Shown here: one piece after another, positions 34,551 to 43,112 of the stretch | Layout: each line of letters begins with the position of its first letter | How positions within the stretch are numbered: position 1 is the first letter of the stretch | Assembly: GCF_039541875.1 (NCBI RefSeq) | Contig: NZ_BAABHB010000008.1 | Coordinates: 62,001 to 126,000 of the forward strand | Reading direction: 5' to 3' | DNA from: Nibrella viscosa | GTDB lineage: Bacteria > Bacteroidota > Bacteroidia > Cytophagales > Spirosomataceae | Length of the DNA: 64,000 bases | Notes under the pieces: generated by a model | Told to the model about the DNA's origin: nothing | Databases searched by the model: none | The model's input: only the letters and a program-made list of their open reading frames with translations | Made by a program: the position numbers and the translations under genes

Positions 34551-35576
34551 TTAGCTAATCAGAACGGACTTGTACATGTCCAGGTTCTTGATTACCTCAC
34601 CAGTTCCTTTCACCACAGCTTTGAGCGGGTCGTCGGCCACGTGGATCGGCAGCTTGGTTTTAGCCGCCAGCCGCTTATCGAGGCCGTGCAGCAACGCACC
34701 GCCACCTGTTAGGTGAATACCATTGGTGTAAATATCGGCTGATAATTCCGGCGGTGAAATCTCCAGCGCCTTCATTACCGCTTCTTCAATTTTGGAAATC
34801 GACTTGTCCAGCGAATACGCAATTTCGCTGTAGGTCACCTTAATTTCTTTCGGTATACCGGTCATGAGGTCACGACCGCGAATTTCGTAATCAGCCGGCG
34901 GATTATCAAGCTCCGGCAGGGCCGAACCGACTTCCATTTTGATCTGCTCGGCCGAGCGCTCACCGATGAGCAGGTTGTGCTCCCGGCGCATATAATCCAC
35001 AATGTCGCGGGTGAAAACATCACCGGCAATGCGGATCGACTGCTCACAAACAATACCCGACAGCGCAATAACCGCGATCTCGGTAGTACCCCCGCCGATA
35101 TCGACAATCATTGTACCATTAGGTTGCGTAATATCGATACCAATACCAATGGCGGCTGCAATTGGCTCGTGTACCATATAAACCTCTTTTGCCCCAGCGT
35201 GTTCAGCAGAATCCTTTACGGCCCGCTTTTCTACTTCTGTAATGCCTGAGGGAATGCAAATAACCATCCGGTGTGACGGAGAGAACAGCCGGCTGCCTGT
35301 ATCGATCATTTTGATCAGGCCACGAATCATTAATTCGGCAGCGGTAAAGTCGGCAATAACACCATCTTTGAGCGGCCGTATTGTTTTAATATTTTCGTTG
35401 GTTTTTTCATGCATTTGCATCGCTTTGTGACCAATAGCCAGCACTTTGCCGCTGGTTTTGTCCATCGCGATGATCGAAGGCTCATCCACCACAATCCGGT
35501 CCTTGTGAATGATCAGGGTATTGGCGGTACCCAGGTCAATCGCAATGTCGCTCGTTAAAAAATTGAAAAGTCCCAT
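34551..35576 (-). CDS. mreB: Rod shape-determining protein MreB
   Basis: Encodes 341 residues of the actin-like filament protein that positions cell-wall synthesis. Phosphate-1 motif DIAIDLGTANTLI, phosphate-2 IVDIGGGTTEIAVI, adenosine motif THLTGGGALLHGLD (here IHLTGGGALLHGL). I chose ATG 35576 (MGLFNFLTSDIAIDLG); a start at 35591 adds five residues. A promoter with TATTTTTG (35633-35626) lies about 50 bases upstream. It leads the mreBCD run and is divergent from GH3-dxr. Confidence 0.97.
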   Translation of the reverse strand: MGLFNFLTSDIAIDLGTANTLIIHKDRIVVDEPSIIAMDKTSGKVLAIGHKAMQMHEKTNENIKTIRPLKDGVIADFTAAELMIRGLIKMIDTGSRLFSPSHRMVICIPSGITEVEKRAVKDSAEHAGAKEVYMVHEPIAAAIGIGIDITQPNGTMIVDIGGGTTEIAVIALSGIVCEQSIRIAGDVFTRDIVDYMRREHNLLIGERSAEQIKMEVGSALPELDNPPADYEIRGRDLMTGIPKEIKVTYSEIAYSLDKSISKIEEAVMKALEISPPELSADIYTNGIHLTGGGALLHGLDKRLAAKTKLPIHVADDPLKAVVKGTGEVIKNLDMYKSVLIS

Positions 35577-35625
35577 TCTAGGCGTGTGCAAAAGAACGAT
35601 TAATGTCTATCTTTCTAATAGGATG

Positions 35626-35654
35626 CAAAAATATGGATTATTAGAGATAAACAA
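35626..35654 (-). promoter_or_regulatory. Predicted mreB promoter
   Basis: On the minus strand, TTG (35654-35652), an 18-base spacer and TATTTTTG (35633-35626), matching the -33/-7 consensus. Transcription would start near 35619, leaving about 43 bases of leader. Confidence 0.6.
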
Positions 35655-35724
35655 CGCTGTTCTCTTGCGTGATTTAACACTTTTTTAAGATGATAGTCAG
35701 TTGGTTTGTCATATCTAAGCCCTG

Positions 35725-35750
35725 GGTAACGCCTAAAAGCGTTACCTTTG
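35725..35750 (+). promoter_or_regulatory. Inverted repeat overlapping the GH3-dxr promoter
   Basis: GGTAACGC (35725-35732), six bases, then GCGTTACC (35739-35746) form a perfect 8-bp inverted repeat. Its last four bases are the first half of TACCTTTG (35743-35750), a match to the -7 box TAnnTTTG. A protein bound to the repeat would cover the promoter. The box ends only seven bases before ATG 35758, so the transcript may be nearly leaderless. Confidence 0.6.
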
Positions 35751-35757
35751 CAAGACT

Positions 35758-37266
35758 ATGGGAATACGTTCGGTTTTAAGCCGGCCGCTGGCGCGATGGG
35801 TAGTTCAGCGGCAGCAGGAGTGGATGTACCGGCCCGCCGAAGCGCAGCAACGCTGGTTTCAGCACCTGGTCGGTCAGGCCCGCAATACACAGTTTGGTGC
35901 CGACCACCGGTTCCGGGATATTCAGACCGTAGCCGATTTCCGGCAGGCGGTGCCGGTGCGGGATTATGAAGACCTGAAACCGTATATAGAAAAAGTAGTG
36001 GCCGGAGAGCCTGATATCCTGTGGCCGGGCAAACCCTTGTATTTAGCCAAGACCTCGGGTACTACTTCCGGTACCAAATACATCCCGATCACGAGAGATT
36101 CCATCCCGAACCATATCAACTCAGCCCGCGACGCGCTGCTGAATTACATTTACGAGACAGGTAACGGCGCCTTTCTGGACAAGAAGCTGATCTTTCTGTC
36201 GGGGAGCCCGGAGCTGGATCAGAAGGGGGGGATCAATACCGGCCGGTTGTCGGGCATTGTCAACCACCACGTGCCGGCTTACCTGCGCACCAATCAACTG
36301 CCGACGTACGAGACCAACGTGATCGACGACTGGGAGACTAAACTGGACCGGATCATCGACGAGACCATCCATCAGCCCATGTCGCTGATTTCCGGCATCC
36401 CGCCCTGGGTGCAGATGTACTTCGACCGGATTCAGGAGCGTACCGGTAAGAAAATCAAGGATGTGTTCCCGCATTTTTCCCTGTTTGTGTACGGGGGCGT
36501 CAATTTTGAGCCGTACAGGGCTAAATTATTCGAAACTATCGGCAAAAGGGTAGATTCCATTGAAACCTATCCGGCTTCTGAAGGTTTTATAGCCTACCAG
36601 GATACTCAGACCGAAGAGGGACTGCTGCTGCTGCTCGACAGCGGTATTTTTTTCGAGTTTATCCCGGCCGAGGAGTTTTTCGAGGAAAACCCGCGCCGAC
36701 TGACGATTGGTGAGGTGGAGTTGGGGAAAAACTATGCCGTTATCATCAACAACAATGCAGGCCTGTGGGGGTATTCCATCGGTGATACCGTGAAGTTTGT
36801 GTCCCGTGAGCCGTACCGGCTGGTGGTGACCGGCCGGATCAAGCATTTTATCTCAGCCTTCGGCGAGCACGTCATTGGCGAAGAAGTGGAGAAAGCCTTA
36901 CAGTACGCGATGGCGCATCATCCGGAGACGGAGGTCGTGGAGTTTACGGTTGCCCCCATGGTGGCTCCTGCCGAAGGATTACCGCATCATGAGTGGCTGA
37001 TTGAATTTGCCGCCCCTCCGCACGACCCGGCCGCGTTTGTTCGTGACCTCGATTCGCGCCTAACCGAACTGAACGTGTATTACGACGATCTGATATCGGG
37101 CAATATTCTTCAACAACTTAAGCTGACGGCGCTGCCGCGTGATACCTTCCGGAACTACATGAAATCGCTGGGTAAGCTGGGTGGGCAGAACAAGGTCCCG
37201 CGCCTGTCGAATGACCGAAAGATAGCCGAAGGCCTACTGGCTATAGCTAAGCAATCACATGAGTAA
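35758..37266 (+). CDS. GH3-family adenylate-forming protein
   Basis: Encodes 502 residues of the GH3 (auxin-responsive promoter) family, which in plants conjugates acids to amino acids through acyl-adenylates. The ATP-phosphate loop is YLAKTSGTTSGTKYIPI. TYPASEGFIAYQ and the C-terminal hinge GDTVKFVSREPYRLVVTGR with IKHFISAFGEHV are the other family landmarks. Members are widespread in Bacteroidota without a proven substrate. It overlaps dxr by eight bases, so it is translationally coupled to an isoprenoid-precursor enzyme. Start ATG 35758 lies just behind the -7 box. Family assignment is strong; function unknown. Confidence 0.9.
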   Translation: MGIRSVLSRPLARWVVQRQQEWMYRPAEAQQRWFQHLVGQARNTQFGADHRFRDIQTVADFRQAVPVRDYEDLKPYIEKVVAGEPDILWPGKPLYLAKTSGTTSGTKYIPITRDSIPNHINSARDALLNYIYETGNGAFLDKKLIFLSGSPELDQKGGINTGRLSGIVNHHVPAYLRTNQLPTYETNVIDDWETKLDRIIDETIHQPMSLISGIPPWVQMYFDRIQERTGKKIKDVFPHFSLFVYGGVNFEPYRAKLFETIGKRVDSIETYPASEGFIAYQDTQTEEGLLLLLDSGIFFEFIPAEEFFEENPRRLTIGEVELGKNYAVIINNNAGLWGYSIGDTVKFVSREPYRLVVTGRIKHFISAFGEHVIGEEVEKALQYAMAHHPETEVVEFTVAPMVAPAEGLPHHEWLIEFAAPPHDPAAFVRDLDSRLTELNVYYDDLISGNILQQLKLTALPRDTFRNYMKSLGKLGGQNKVPRLSNDRKIAEGLLAIAKQSHE

Positions 37267-38425
37267 GAAACGCCATATTGCCATTCTCGGCTCCACCGGC
37301 TCCATCGGCACCCAGGCCATCGATGTTATCAAAGCGCATCCCGACGAGTTTGAGGTGGAGGTGCTGACCGCCAACAGCAACGCCGACCTGCTCATTGAAC
37401 AGGCCGGCGATGTTAGGCCGAACGTGGTGGTGATCTGCAACGAAGACCTGTACGACCGGGTATTTGCCGCCCTCGACCCGCTTGGTATTAAAGTCTACGC
37501 GGGTATTAAAGCCGTAGCCTCGGTGGTGCAGATGGACAGTGTTGATATGGTCCTGACGGCTATGGTGGGCTATGCCGGTCTTTTGCCGACTATTAAGGCG
37601 ATTGAGGCCGGTAAGCATATTGCGCTGGCCAACAAAGAAACGCTCGTAGTGGCTGGTGAACTGATTACCCGGCTGGCGCAGGAGAAAGGGGTTAATATTT
37701 ACCCCGTCGATTCGGAGCACTCTGCTATTTTTCAATGTCTGGTAGGCGAGTTTCATAATCCGATTGAGAAGATTATTCTGACCGCTTCGGGCGGGCCGTT
37801 CCGGGGACAGACGCGGGAGTTTTTGCAGACCGTAACCAAAGCACAGGCGCTGAAGCACCCGAACTGGAGCATGGGAGCCAAGATTACCATCGACTCGGCC
37901 ACGCTGATGAACAAGGGGCTGGAGGTGATTGAAGCCAAATGGCTGTTTGGGCTGGAACCGGCTCAGATTGAGGTGGTGGTACACCCGCAGAGTATCATTC
38001 ACTCGATGGTGCAGTTTGAGGACGGCAGCATCAAAGCACAGATGGGCTTACCTGATATGCGGCTGCCGATTCAGTTTGCCCTGGGTTACCCAAGTAGACT
38101 AAAGTCCGATTTTCCACGTTTCAATTTTATTGATTACCCAAAACTGACCTTTGAACAGCCAGATCTTCAGACCTTTCGGAACCTGCAACTGGCCTACGAT
38201 GCCCTGGCCAAGGGCGGTAATATGCCCTGCATCATCAACGCGGCCAACGAAATAGCCGTTGATGCCTTTCTGCACGACACCATCGGTTTTCTGGAAATCT
38301 CCGACATAATTGAAGAATGTACGCAGAAAATCGTGTACATTGGTCGCCCCGGTTACGAAGATTACGTGGAGACCGACAAAGAAACCCGGCGGGTTGCGAA
38401 GGAAAAAGTTAAAAGTTTTGTTTAA
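37259..38425 (+). CDS. dxr: 1-deoxy-D-xylulose 5-phosphate reductoisomerase
   Basis: Encodes 388 residues. Dxr rearranges and reduces DXP to MEP with NADPH, the first committed step of the MEP isoprenoid pathway. N-terminal NADPH loop ILGSTGSIGTQAI, ALANKETLVVAGE, PVDSEHSAIFQCL with metal-binding Asp/Glu, TASGGPFRG, and SATLMNKGLEVIEAKWLF are all present. The gene begins inside the end of the GH3 gene. A possible 27-residue membrane peptide and rseP follow on the same strand. Confidence 0.97.
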   Translation: MSKKRHIAILGSTGSIGTQAIDVIKAHPDEFEVEVLTANSNADLLIEQAGDVRPNVVVICNEDLYDRVFAALDPLGIKVYAGIKAVASVVQMDSVDMVLTAMVGYAGLLPTIKAIEAGKHIALANKETLVVAGELITRLAQEKGVNIYPVDSEHSAIFQCLVGEFHNPIEKIILTASGGPFRGQTREFLQTVTKAQALKHPNWSMGAKITIDSATLMNKGLEVIEAKWLFGLEPAQIEVVVHPQSIIHSMVQFEDGSIKAQMGLPDMRLPIQFALGYPSRLKSDFPRFNFIDYPKLTFEQPDLQTFRNLQLAYDALAKGGNMPCIINAANEIAVDAFLHDTIGFLEISDIIEECTQKIVYIGRPGYEDYVETDKETRRVAKEKVKSFV

Positions 38426-38459
38426 GTGGTAGAGGTGGTTTGAATCGAGCAAACAAATC

Positions 38460-38543
38460 ATGGATGCACTGATCTGGGGAGCCATAGCCGGGATTGTTAT
38501 TACACTGATCTTTATGTGGTTACGGAATCGCCGATCACCTTAA
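38460..38543 (+). CDS. Possible 27-residue single-helix membrane peptide
   Basis: ATG 38460 to TAA 38541-38543 encodes a peptide with one hydrophobic helix (LIWGAIAGIVITLIFMWL) and a positively charged end (RNRRSP), as expected for a small inner-membrane protein with its C-terminus in the cytoplasm. It sits 34 bases after dxr and 36 before rseP on the same strand. The composition is far more regular than chance non-coding sequence, but the ORF is short and no homologue is known to me. Confidence 0.45.
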   Translation: MDALIWGAIAGIVITLIFMWLRNRRSP

Positions 38544-38579
38544 GTTGTTAACTCTTTATCGTTTATAGTACTAGACCGA

Positions 38580-39896
38580 ATGGAAATTTTAATAATGGCG
38601 GGACAGCTCATTCTGGGGCTCTCCATCCTGGTGGGACTGCATGAACTGGGGCACTTACTGGCCGCCAAAATGTTTGGTATGCGGGTTGAGCAGTATTTCA
38701 TCGGATTCCCGCCAAAAGTATTCAGCATTAAACGGGGCGAAACAGAATACGGCATAGGGGCGGTACCCCTGGGCGGCTTTGTCAAAATCTCTGGTATGAT
38801 CGATGAATCACTCGATACCGAACAGATGAAAGCCCCCCCAAAGTCCTGGGAGTTCCGTGCCAAACCGGCCTGGCAGCGGCTTATTGTCATGCTGGGTGGT
38901 ATCATTGTCAATATCATCACTGGTATCATTGTTTTTGTGGCGCTGACCTACAAAAACGGCAACACCTACCTGGCCGCCGAGGATGCCAAATACGGCATTG
39001 TTGCTTATGACCTGGCCCGTGAGATTGGCTTACAGACCGGCGATAAAATTGTAAAAATCAACGGAAAACCCTTCCAGGATTTCAATGCTATCCGAAGCTC
39101 AGATGTATTTCTGGGCAACAACAGCTATTACACCGTTGAGCGGAATGGGCAATTGGTTGATGTGTATATTCCTAACAACTTCATTGAAAAACTCTCTGAT
39201 AAGAAGAGCGTTGGCCAGTTTATTGAACCGATACAGCCGTTTAAGGTAGGGGAACTGGTGTCTGACCAGCCTGCGGCCCGGGCTGGTTTGCAGAAAGGCG
39301 ATGTGATTACCAGTCTGAACGGTCGCCCAATCCGGTACTACCATGAGTTTCAGGACGCTGTTAAGCCGCTGAAAGGTAAACCCATCATTCTGGGCGTAGA
39401 GCGGAACGGGAATCCGATAACGCTGAATCTGGCGGTGACGCCAGAAGGTACCATTGGCTTTTATCCCGAATTTCTGCTGAAGTACACCACGCAGGAGTAC
39501 ACCTTTGGCGAAGCCGTAGTGGTGGGAACCCAGCGGGCGTTTCAGGTCGTATACGATAACGTCAAAGGCTTCGGCAAGATTTTCCGGGGCGATGTGTCGG
39601 CCTCCAAAGCCCTCAGCGGCCCTATTGGTATTGCACAGAACTTGTTTGGCGGGGTTTGGGTTTGGGAGCGGTTCTGGTTTGTGACCGGTCTGCTGTCTAT
39701 GGCCCTGGCCTTTATGAACGCCCTGCCGATTCCGGCCCTGGACGGTGGCCACTCGGTGCTGTTGCTGTACGAAATTGTTTCCGGCCGAAAGCCGTCTGAC
39801 CGCTTCCTGGAGGCCGCGCAGCGGGTAGGTATGGTGATCCTGCTGGGTCTGATGGCGTTTGCTATATTCAATGATGTGTTTAAAGCCGTATTCTGA
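38580..39896 (+). CDS. rseP: RIP metalloprotease RseP (site-2 protease)
   Basis: Encodes 438 residues of an intramembrane zinc protease. The active-site HExxH is in GLHELGHLLAAK in the first helix; the third ligand lies in ALPIPALDGGHSVLL (LDG motif). Two PDZ-like regions lie between (for example DLAREIGLQTGDKIVKINGK and DQPAARAGLQKGDVITSLNG). It cleaves transmembrane anti-sigma factors or signal peptides. The anti-sigma factor in this window is soluble, so it is not an obvious substrate. dxr followed by rseP is a common gene order in bacteria. Confidence 0.96.
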   Translation: MEILIMAGQLILGLSILVGLHELGHLLAAKMFGMRVEQYFIGFPPKVFSIKRGETEYGIGAVPLGGFVKISGMIDESLDTEQMKAPPKSWEFRAKPAWQRLIVMLGGIIVNIITGIIVFVALTYKNGNTYLAAEDAKYGIVAYDLAREIGLQTGDKIVKINGKPFQDFNAIRSSDVFLGNNSYYTVERNGQLVDVYIPNNFIEKLSDKKSVGQFIEPIQPFKVGELVSDQPAARAGLQKGDVITSLNGRPIRYYHEFQDAVKPLKGKPIILGVERNGNPITLNLAVTPEGTIGFYPEFLLKYTTQEYTFGEAVVVGTQRAFQVVYDNVKGFGKIFRGDVSASKALSGPIGIAQNLFGGVWVWERFWFVTGLLSMALAFMNALPIPALDGGHSVLLLYEIVSGRKPSDRFLEAAQRVGMVILLGLMAFAIFNDVFKAVF

Positions 39897-39898
39897 CG

Positions 39899-40411
39899 TT
39901 GAAGCGACAAAGAAACCTCACCTTATTGGTCGTATTGCTGGCTGGCTTCCTGAGTGGCAGCCGGCCGCTTTTGCTTCATGACTTTCATACAAGTCTGACC
40001 CAGATGCAGTATAATGCAAAGGATAAGACCTTTGAGATCAGTATCCGCATCTTTACCGATGATTTTGAAACAGCCCTCACCCAGGAAAACAATGGGCAAA
40101 AGGTCCGCCTGACCCCCAATGACAATAACGACCTGCTGGTTGAGAAATACATCCGGAAGCACTTTGCCGTAGTCACGCCCCAAAAGCAGCGGAAGCCGTT
40201 TCAATACCTCGGGCATGAGCCCGAGGGTGATGCCAACTGGGTGTATCTGGAGATGCTTTATCCTGAGCCCTTTAAAGGCGGCACCATTCAGTATGATGTT
40301 TTAATGGAGCTGTTTGGCGATCAGGTAAACCTGCTGAATTTACAGTACCAGGGCCAGAAAAAGACGCTGATGTTCCGGAAGAATCAACCGATGCAGGAAA
40401 TTGCCCTCTAA
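39899..40411 (+). CDS. DUF6702-family exported protein
   Basis: Encodes 170 residues. A signal peptide (LTLLVVLLAGFLSGSRP) is followed by HDFHTSLTQMQYNAKDKTFE and ISIRIFTDDFETALT, the hallmark of the DUF6702 family of Bacteroidota. Function unknown. The start is TTG at 39899, two bases after the rseP stop; no ATG or GTG lies between it and the signal peptide. This suggests translational coupling to rseP. Confidence 0.85.
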   Translation: MKRQRNLTLLVVLLAGFLSGSRPLLLHDFHTSLTQMQYNAKDKTFEISIRIFTDDFETALTQENNGQKVRLTPNDNNDLLVEKYIRKHFAVVTPQKQRKPFQYLGHEPEGDANWVYLEMLYPEPFKGGTIQYDVLMELFGDQVNLLNLQYQGQKKTLMFRKNQPMQEIAL

Positions 40412-40590
40412 TAATAAAATTGTTTTAGAAAGCACAGCCAATTATTTACTTTGCAGGAGACAACGCTGCCTGGAATTGGTTTATGTAAAGCAAGTATCGG
40501 CACAGTGCTTGCTCTATATACGCTTCCTTACCTAACGCCTTTTTTGACCGAGACATTTTGCAGAAAGCTGCCGTTTTGGCAGGTACCCAT

Positions 40591-43080
40591 ATGAAGTTAA
40601 CCAACGAATTAGCTACTCGACTCCTTTTGACTGACACTGATCTGGACGACCTGGTGGATGTGCGTCTGGGCGCTCCGGAAGATATAGATGATGATTATGA
40701 ATTGCCGGCCGATCTGCCCATTCTGCCGGTACGTAATACCGTTTTATTTCCGGGCATGGTCATTCCGGTCACGGTTGGCCGTCAGAAGTCCATCCGGCTG
40801 GTGAAAAAGGCTTACAAAGGCAATCGGATCATCGGAGTGGTGGCGCAATTGAATCAGCAGAAGGATGAGCCGGGTACCGACGATCTGTATCGCCTGGGTA
40901 CTGTGGCGTACATCATCAAAATGATCACGCTGCCCGATGGCAATATTACCATCATTATCCAGGGCAAAAAGCGCTTTGAAATTCAGCAGATTACCCAGGA
41001 AGATCCGTATCTGGCGGCATCTGTTAAACAAATCGATGACAATTTTCCCGGCGCGAATAAAAAGGAAGGGAAAGCCCTGCTGCAATCGGTAAAGGAGGCC
41101 GCGTATAAAATCCTCCGGCTGAACCCGGAAATCCCGCAGGAGGCTCGTATCGCGCTCGACAATATCGAGAGCCCTATGTTTTTACTGCACTTCCTGTCGT
41201 CTAACATCAACGCTGAGGTGCAGGACAAGCAGCGGCTGCTGGAAATGCCCGACGGGGCTCAGCAGGCCACCCTGCTCCTGGAGTATATGCTCCGGGAGGT
41301 ACAACTGCTGGAACTGAAACGGGAGATTCAGACTAAAGCCAGCTCCGACATTGACCAGCAGCAGCGGGATTACTTCCTTCGTCAGCAGATCAAGGTGCTC
41401 CAGGACGAACTGGGCATGGACAGCCCCGACCGGGATCTGGAAGAAATCCGGATTCGGGCCGACCGTAAGCGGTGGTCGGCTGAGACGCGGTCGCATTTCG
41501 ACAAAGAGCTTTCCAAACTACAGCGTATTAACCCCATGGCCCCGGAATACCCGGTGACGATGAACTATATCGAACTGATGGTTGATCTGCCGTGGAATGA
41601 ATATACGAAGGATAACTTCGATCTGAAGCGGGCGCAGAAGATCCTGGACGCCGACCATTTCGGGCTGGAGAAGGTGAAGGAGCGGATTATCGAGTACCTG
41701 GCCGTTCTGAAAATGAAGAACGACATGAAGGCCCCGATCCTCTGCCTTTATGGTCCTCCGGGTGTGGGTAAAACATCGTTAGGTCGGTCTATTGCGAAGG
41801 CCCTGGGGCGGAAATACAGCCGGATGGCCCTCGGGGGGGTTCACGATGAAGCCGAAATTCGCGGTCACCGCAAAACCTATATCGGCGCTATGCCGGGTAA
41901 GATCGTGCAGAATATCCGGAAATGTGGCTCGTCTAATCCGGTGTTTATTCTGGATGAGATTGATAAGGTAAGCTCCGATTTTCGGGGCGATCCGTCGTCG
42001 GCCTTGCTGGAAGTGCTCGACCCGGAGCAGAATTCTACCTTTACCGACAATTACCTCGAAGTCGAGTATGATCTGTCGCGGGTGCTGTTTATTGCAACGG
42101 CCAACTCGCTTGATACCATTCACCCCGCTCTGCGCGATAGGATGGAGATTATTGACATTGCCGGTTATACCGTGGAGGAGAAGATCCAGATTGCCAAAAA
42201 ATACCTGGTTCCGAAGCAGCGTAAAGATCACGGATTGAAGCCTAAAGATCTTTCCATCGATGATAAAGCGATTCAGCGGATTATCGAAGGCTATACTCGC
42301 GAATCGGGCGTGCGGAATCTGGAGCAGAAGATTGGGGCCCTGGTCCGGAAGGTAACCAAAGCCATTGCCCTGGAAGAAGAATACCCGCGTATGATCAAAG
42401 CGGCCGATGTGCAGAAAATGCTTGGTGCCGAGATTTTCGACAAAGACCTGTATTCTGACGACGATATTGCCGGTATGGTGACAGGTCTGGCCTGGACGCA
42501 GGTAGGCGGAGAGATCCTGATGATCGAGTCCAGCCTGAGCCGGGGCAAAGGGGTATTGACTCTCTCTGGTCAGTTAGGCGAGGTGATGAAAGAGTCGGCG
42601 ATTACAGCCCTGTCGTACCTGAAAGCACACGCCGAGGAACTAAATATTGACTACCGCATCTTCAACTGTTACGACCTGCATGTGCATGTGCCGGCCGGCG
42701 CGGTTCCCAAAGATGGCCCGTCGGCGGGTATTACCATGTTGACGTCGATGGCCTCTATTTACACCCAGCGGAAGGTACGGCCATTTCTGGCCATGACGGG
42801 TGAGATTACCCTGCGTGGTAAGGTACTGCCGGTAGGGGGGATTAAGGAAAAAATTCTGGCGGCCAACCGGGCTGGGGTAAAAGAGATTATTCTGTGCAGC
42901 AAAAACCGGAAAGATGTAGAGGAGATCAACCTGACCTACATCAAAGATCTCTCGTTTCATTATGTCGACACTGTCGATCAGGTGCTGGAAATTGCCCTCT
43001 TGCCGCAACAGGTAAGCAAACCCATGCGCTTTGTCCTACCCGAAGAGCGGGAGCGTGAAGTAGAAAAGGCTACCTATTAA
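40591..43080 (+). CDS. lon: ATP-dependent protease Lon
   Basis: Encodes 829 residues of the soluble AAA+ serine protease that degrades damaged and regulatory proteins. N-terminal substrate domain (LPILPVRNTVLFPGMVIPV), Walker A GPPGVGKTS from about residue 388, Walker B VFILDEIDKV, and the proteolytic dyad Ser711 (KDGPSAGITM) with Lys754 (GGIKEKILAA). I chose ATG 40591 (MKLTNELATRLL); a TTG at 40558 adds eleven residues. About 180 bases separate it from the DUF6702 gene, with a near-consensus box TTACTTTG at about 40448-40455 as a possible promoter. Confidence 0.97.
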   Translation: MKLTNELATRLLLTDTDLDDLVDVRLGAPEDIDDDYELPADLPILPVRNTVLFPGMVIPVTVGRQKSIRLVKKAYKGNRIIGVVAQLNQQKDEPGTDDLYRLGTVAYIIKMITLPDGNITIIIQGKKRFEIQQITQEDPYLAASVKQIDDNFPGANKKEGKALLQSVKEAAYKILRLNPEIPQEARIALDNIESPMFLLHFLSSNINAEVQDKQRLLEMPDGAQQATLLLEYMLREVQLLELKREIQTKASSDIDQQQRDYFLRQQIKVLQDELGMDSPDRDLEEIRIRADRKRWSAETRSHFDKELSKLQRINPMAPEYPVTMNYIELMVDLPWNEYTKDNFDLKRAQKILDADHFGLEKVKERIIEYLAVLKMKNDMKAPILCLYGPPGVGKTSLGRSIAKALGRKYSRMALGGVHDEAEIRGHRKTYIGAMPGKIVQNIRKCGSSNPVFILDEIDKVSSDFRGDPSSALLEVLDPEQNSTFTDNYLEVEYDLSRVLFIATANSLDTIHPALRDRMEIIDIAGYTVEEKIQIAKKYLVPKQRKDHGLKPKDLSIDDKAIQRIIEGYTRESGVRNLEQKIGALVRKVTKAIALEEEYPRMIKAADVQKMLGAEIFDKDLYSDDDIAGMVTGLAWTQVGGEILMIESSLSRGKGVLTLSGQLGEVMKESAITALSYLKAHAEELNIDYRIFNCYDLHVHVPAGAVPKDGPSAGITMLTSMASIYTQRKVRPFLAMTGEITLRGKVLPVGGIKEKILAANRAGVKEIILCSKNRKDVEEINLTYIKDLSFHYVDTVDQVLEIALLPQQVSKPMRFVLPEEREREVEKATY

Positions 43081-43112
43081 TTAATAGAACGCGTTCTGTC
43101 ACCGTTCCATTC

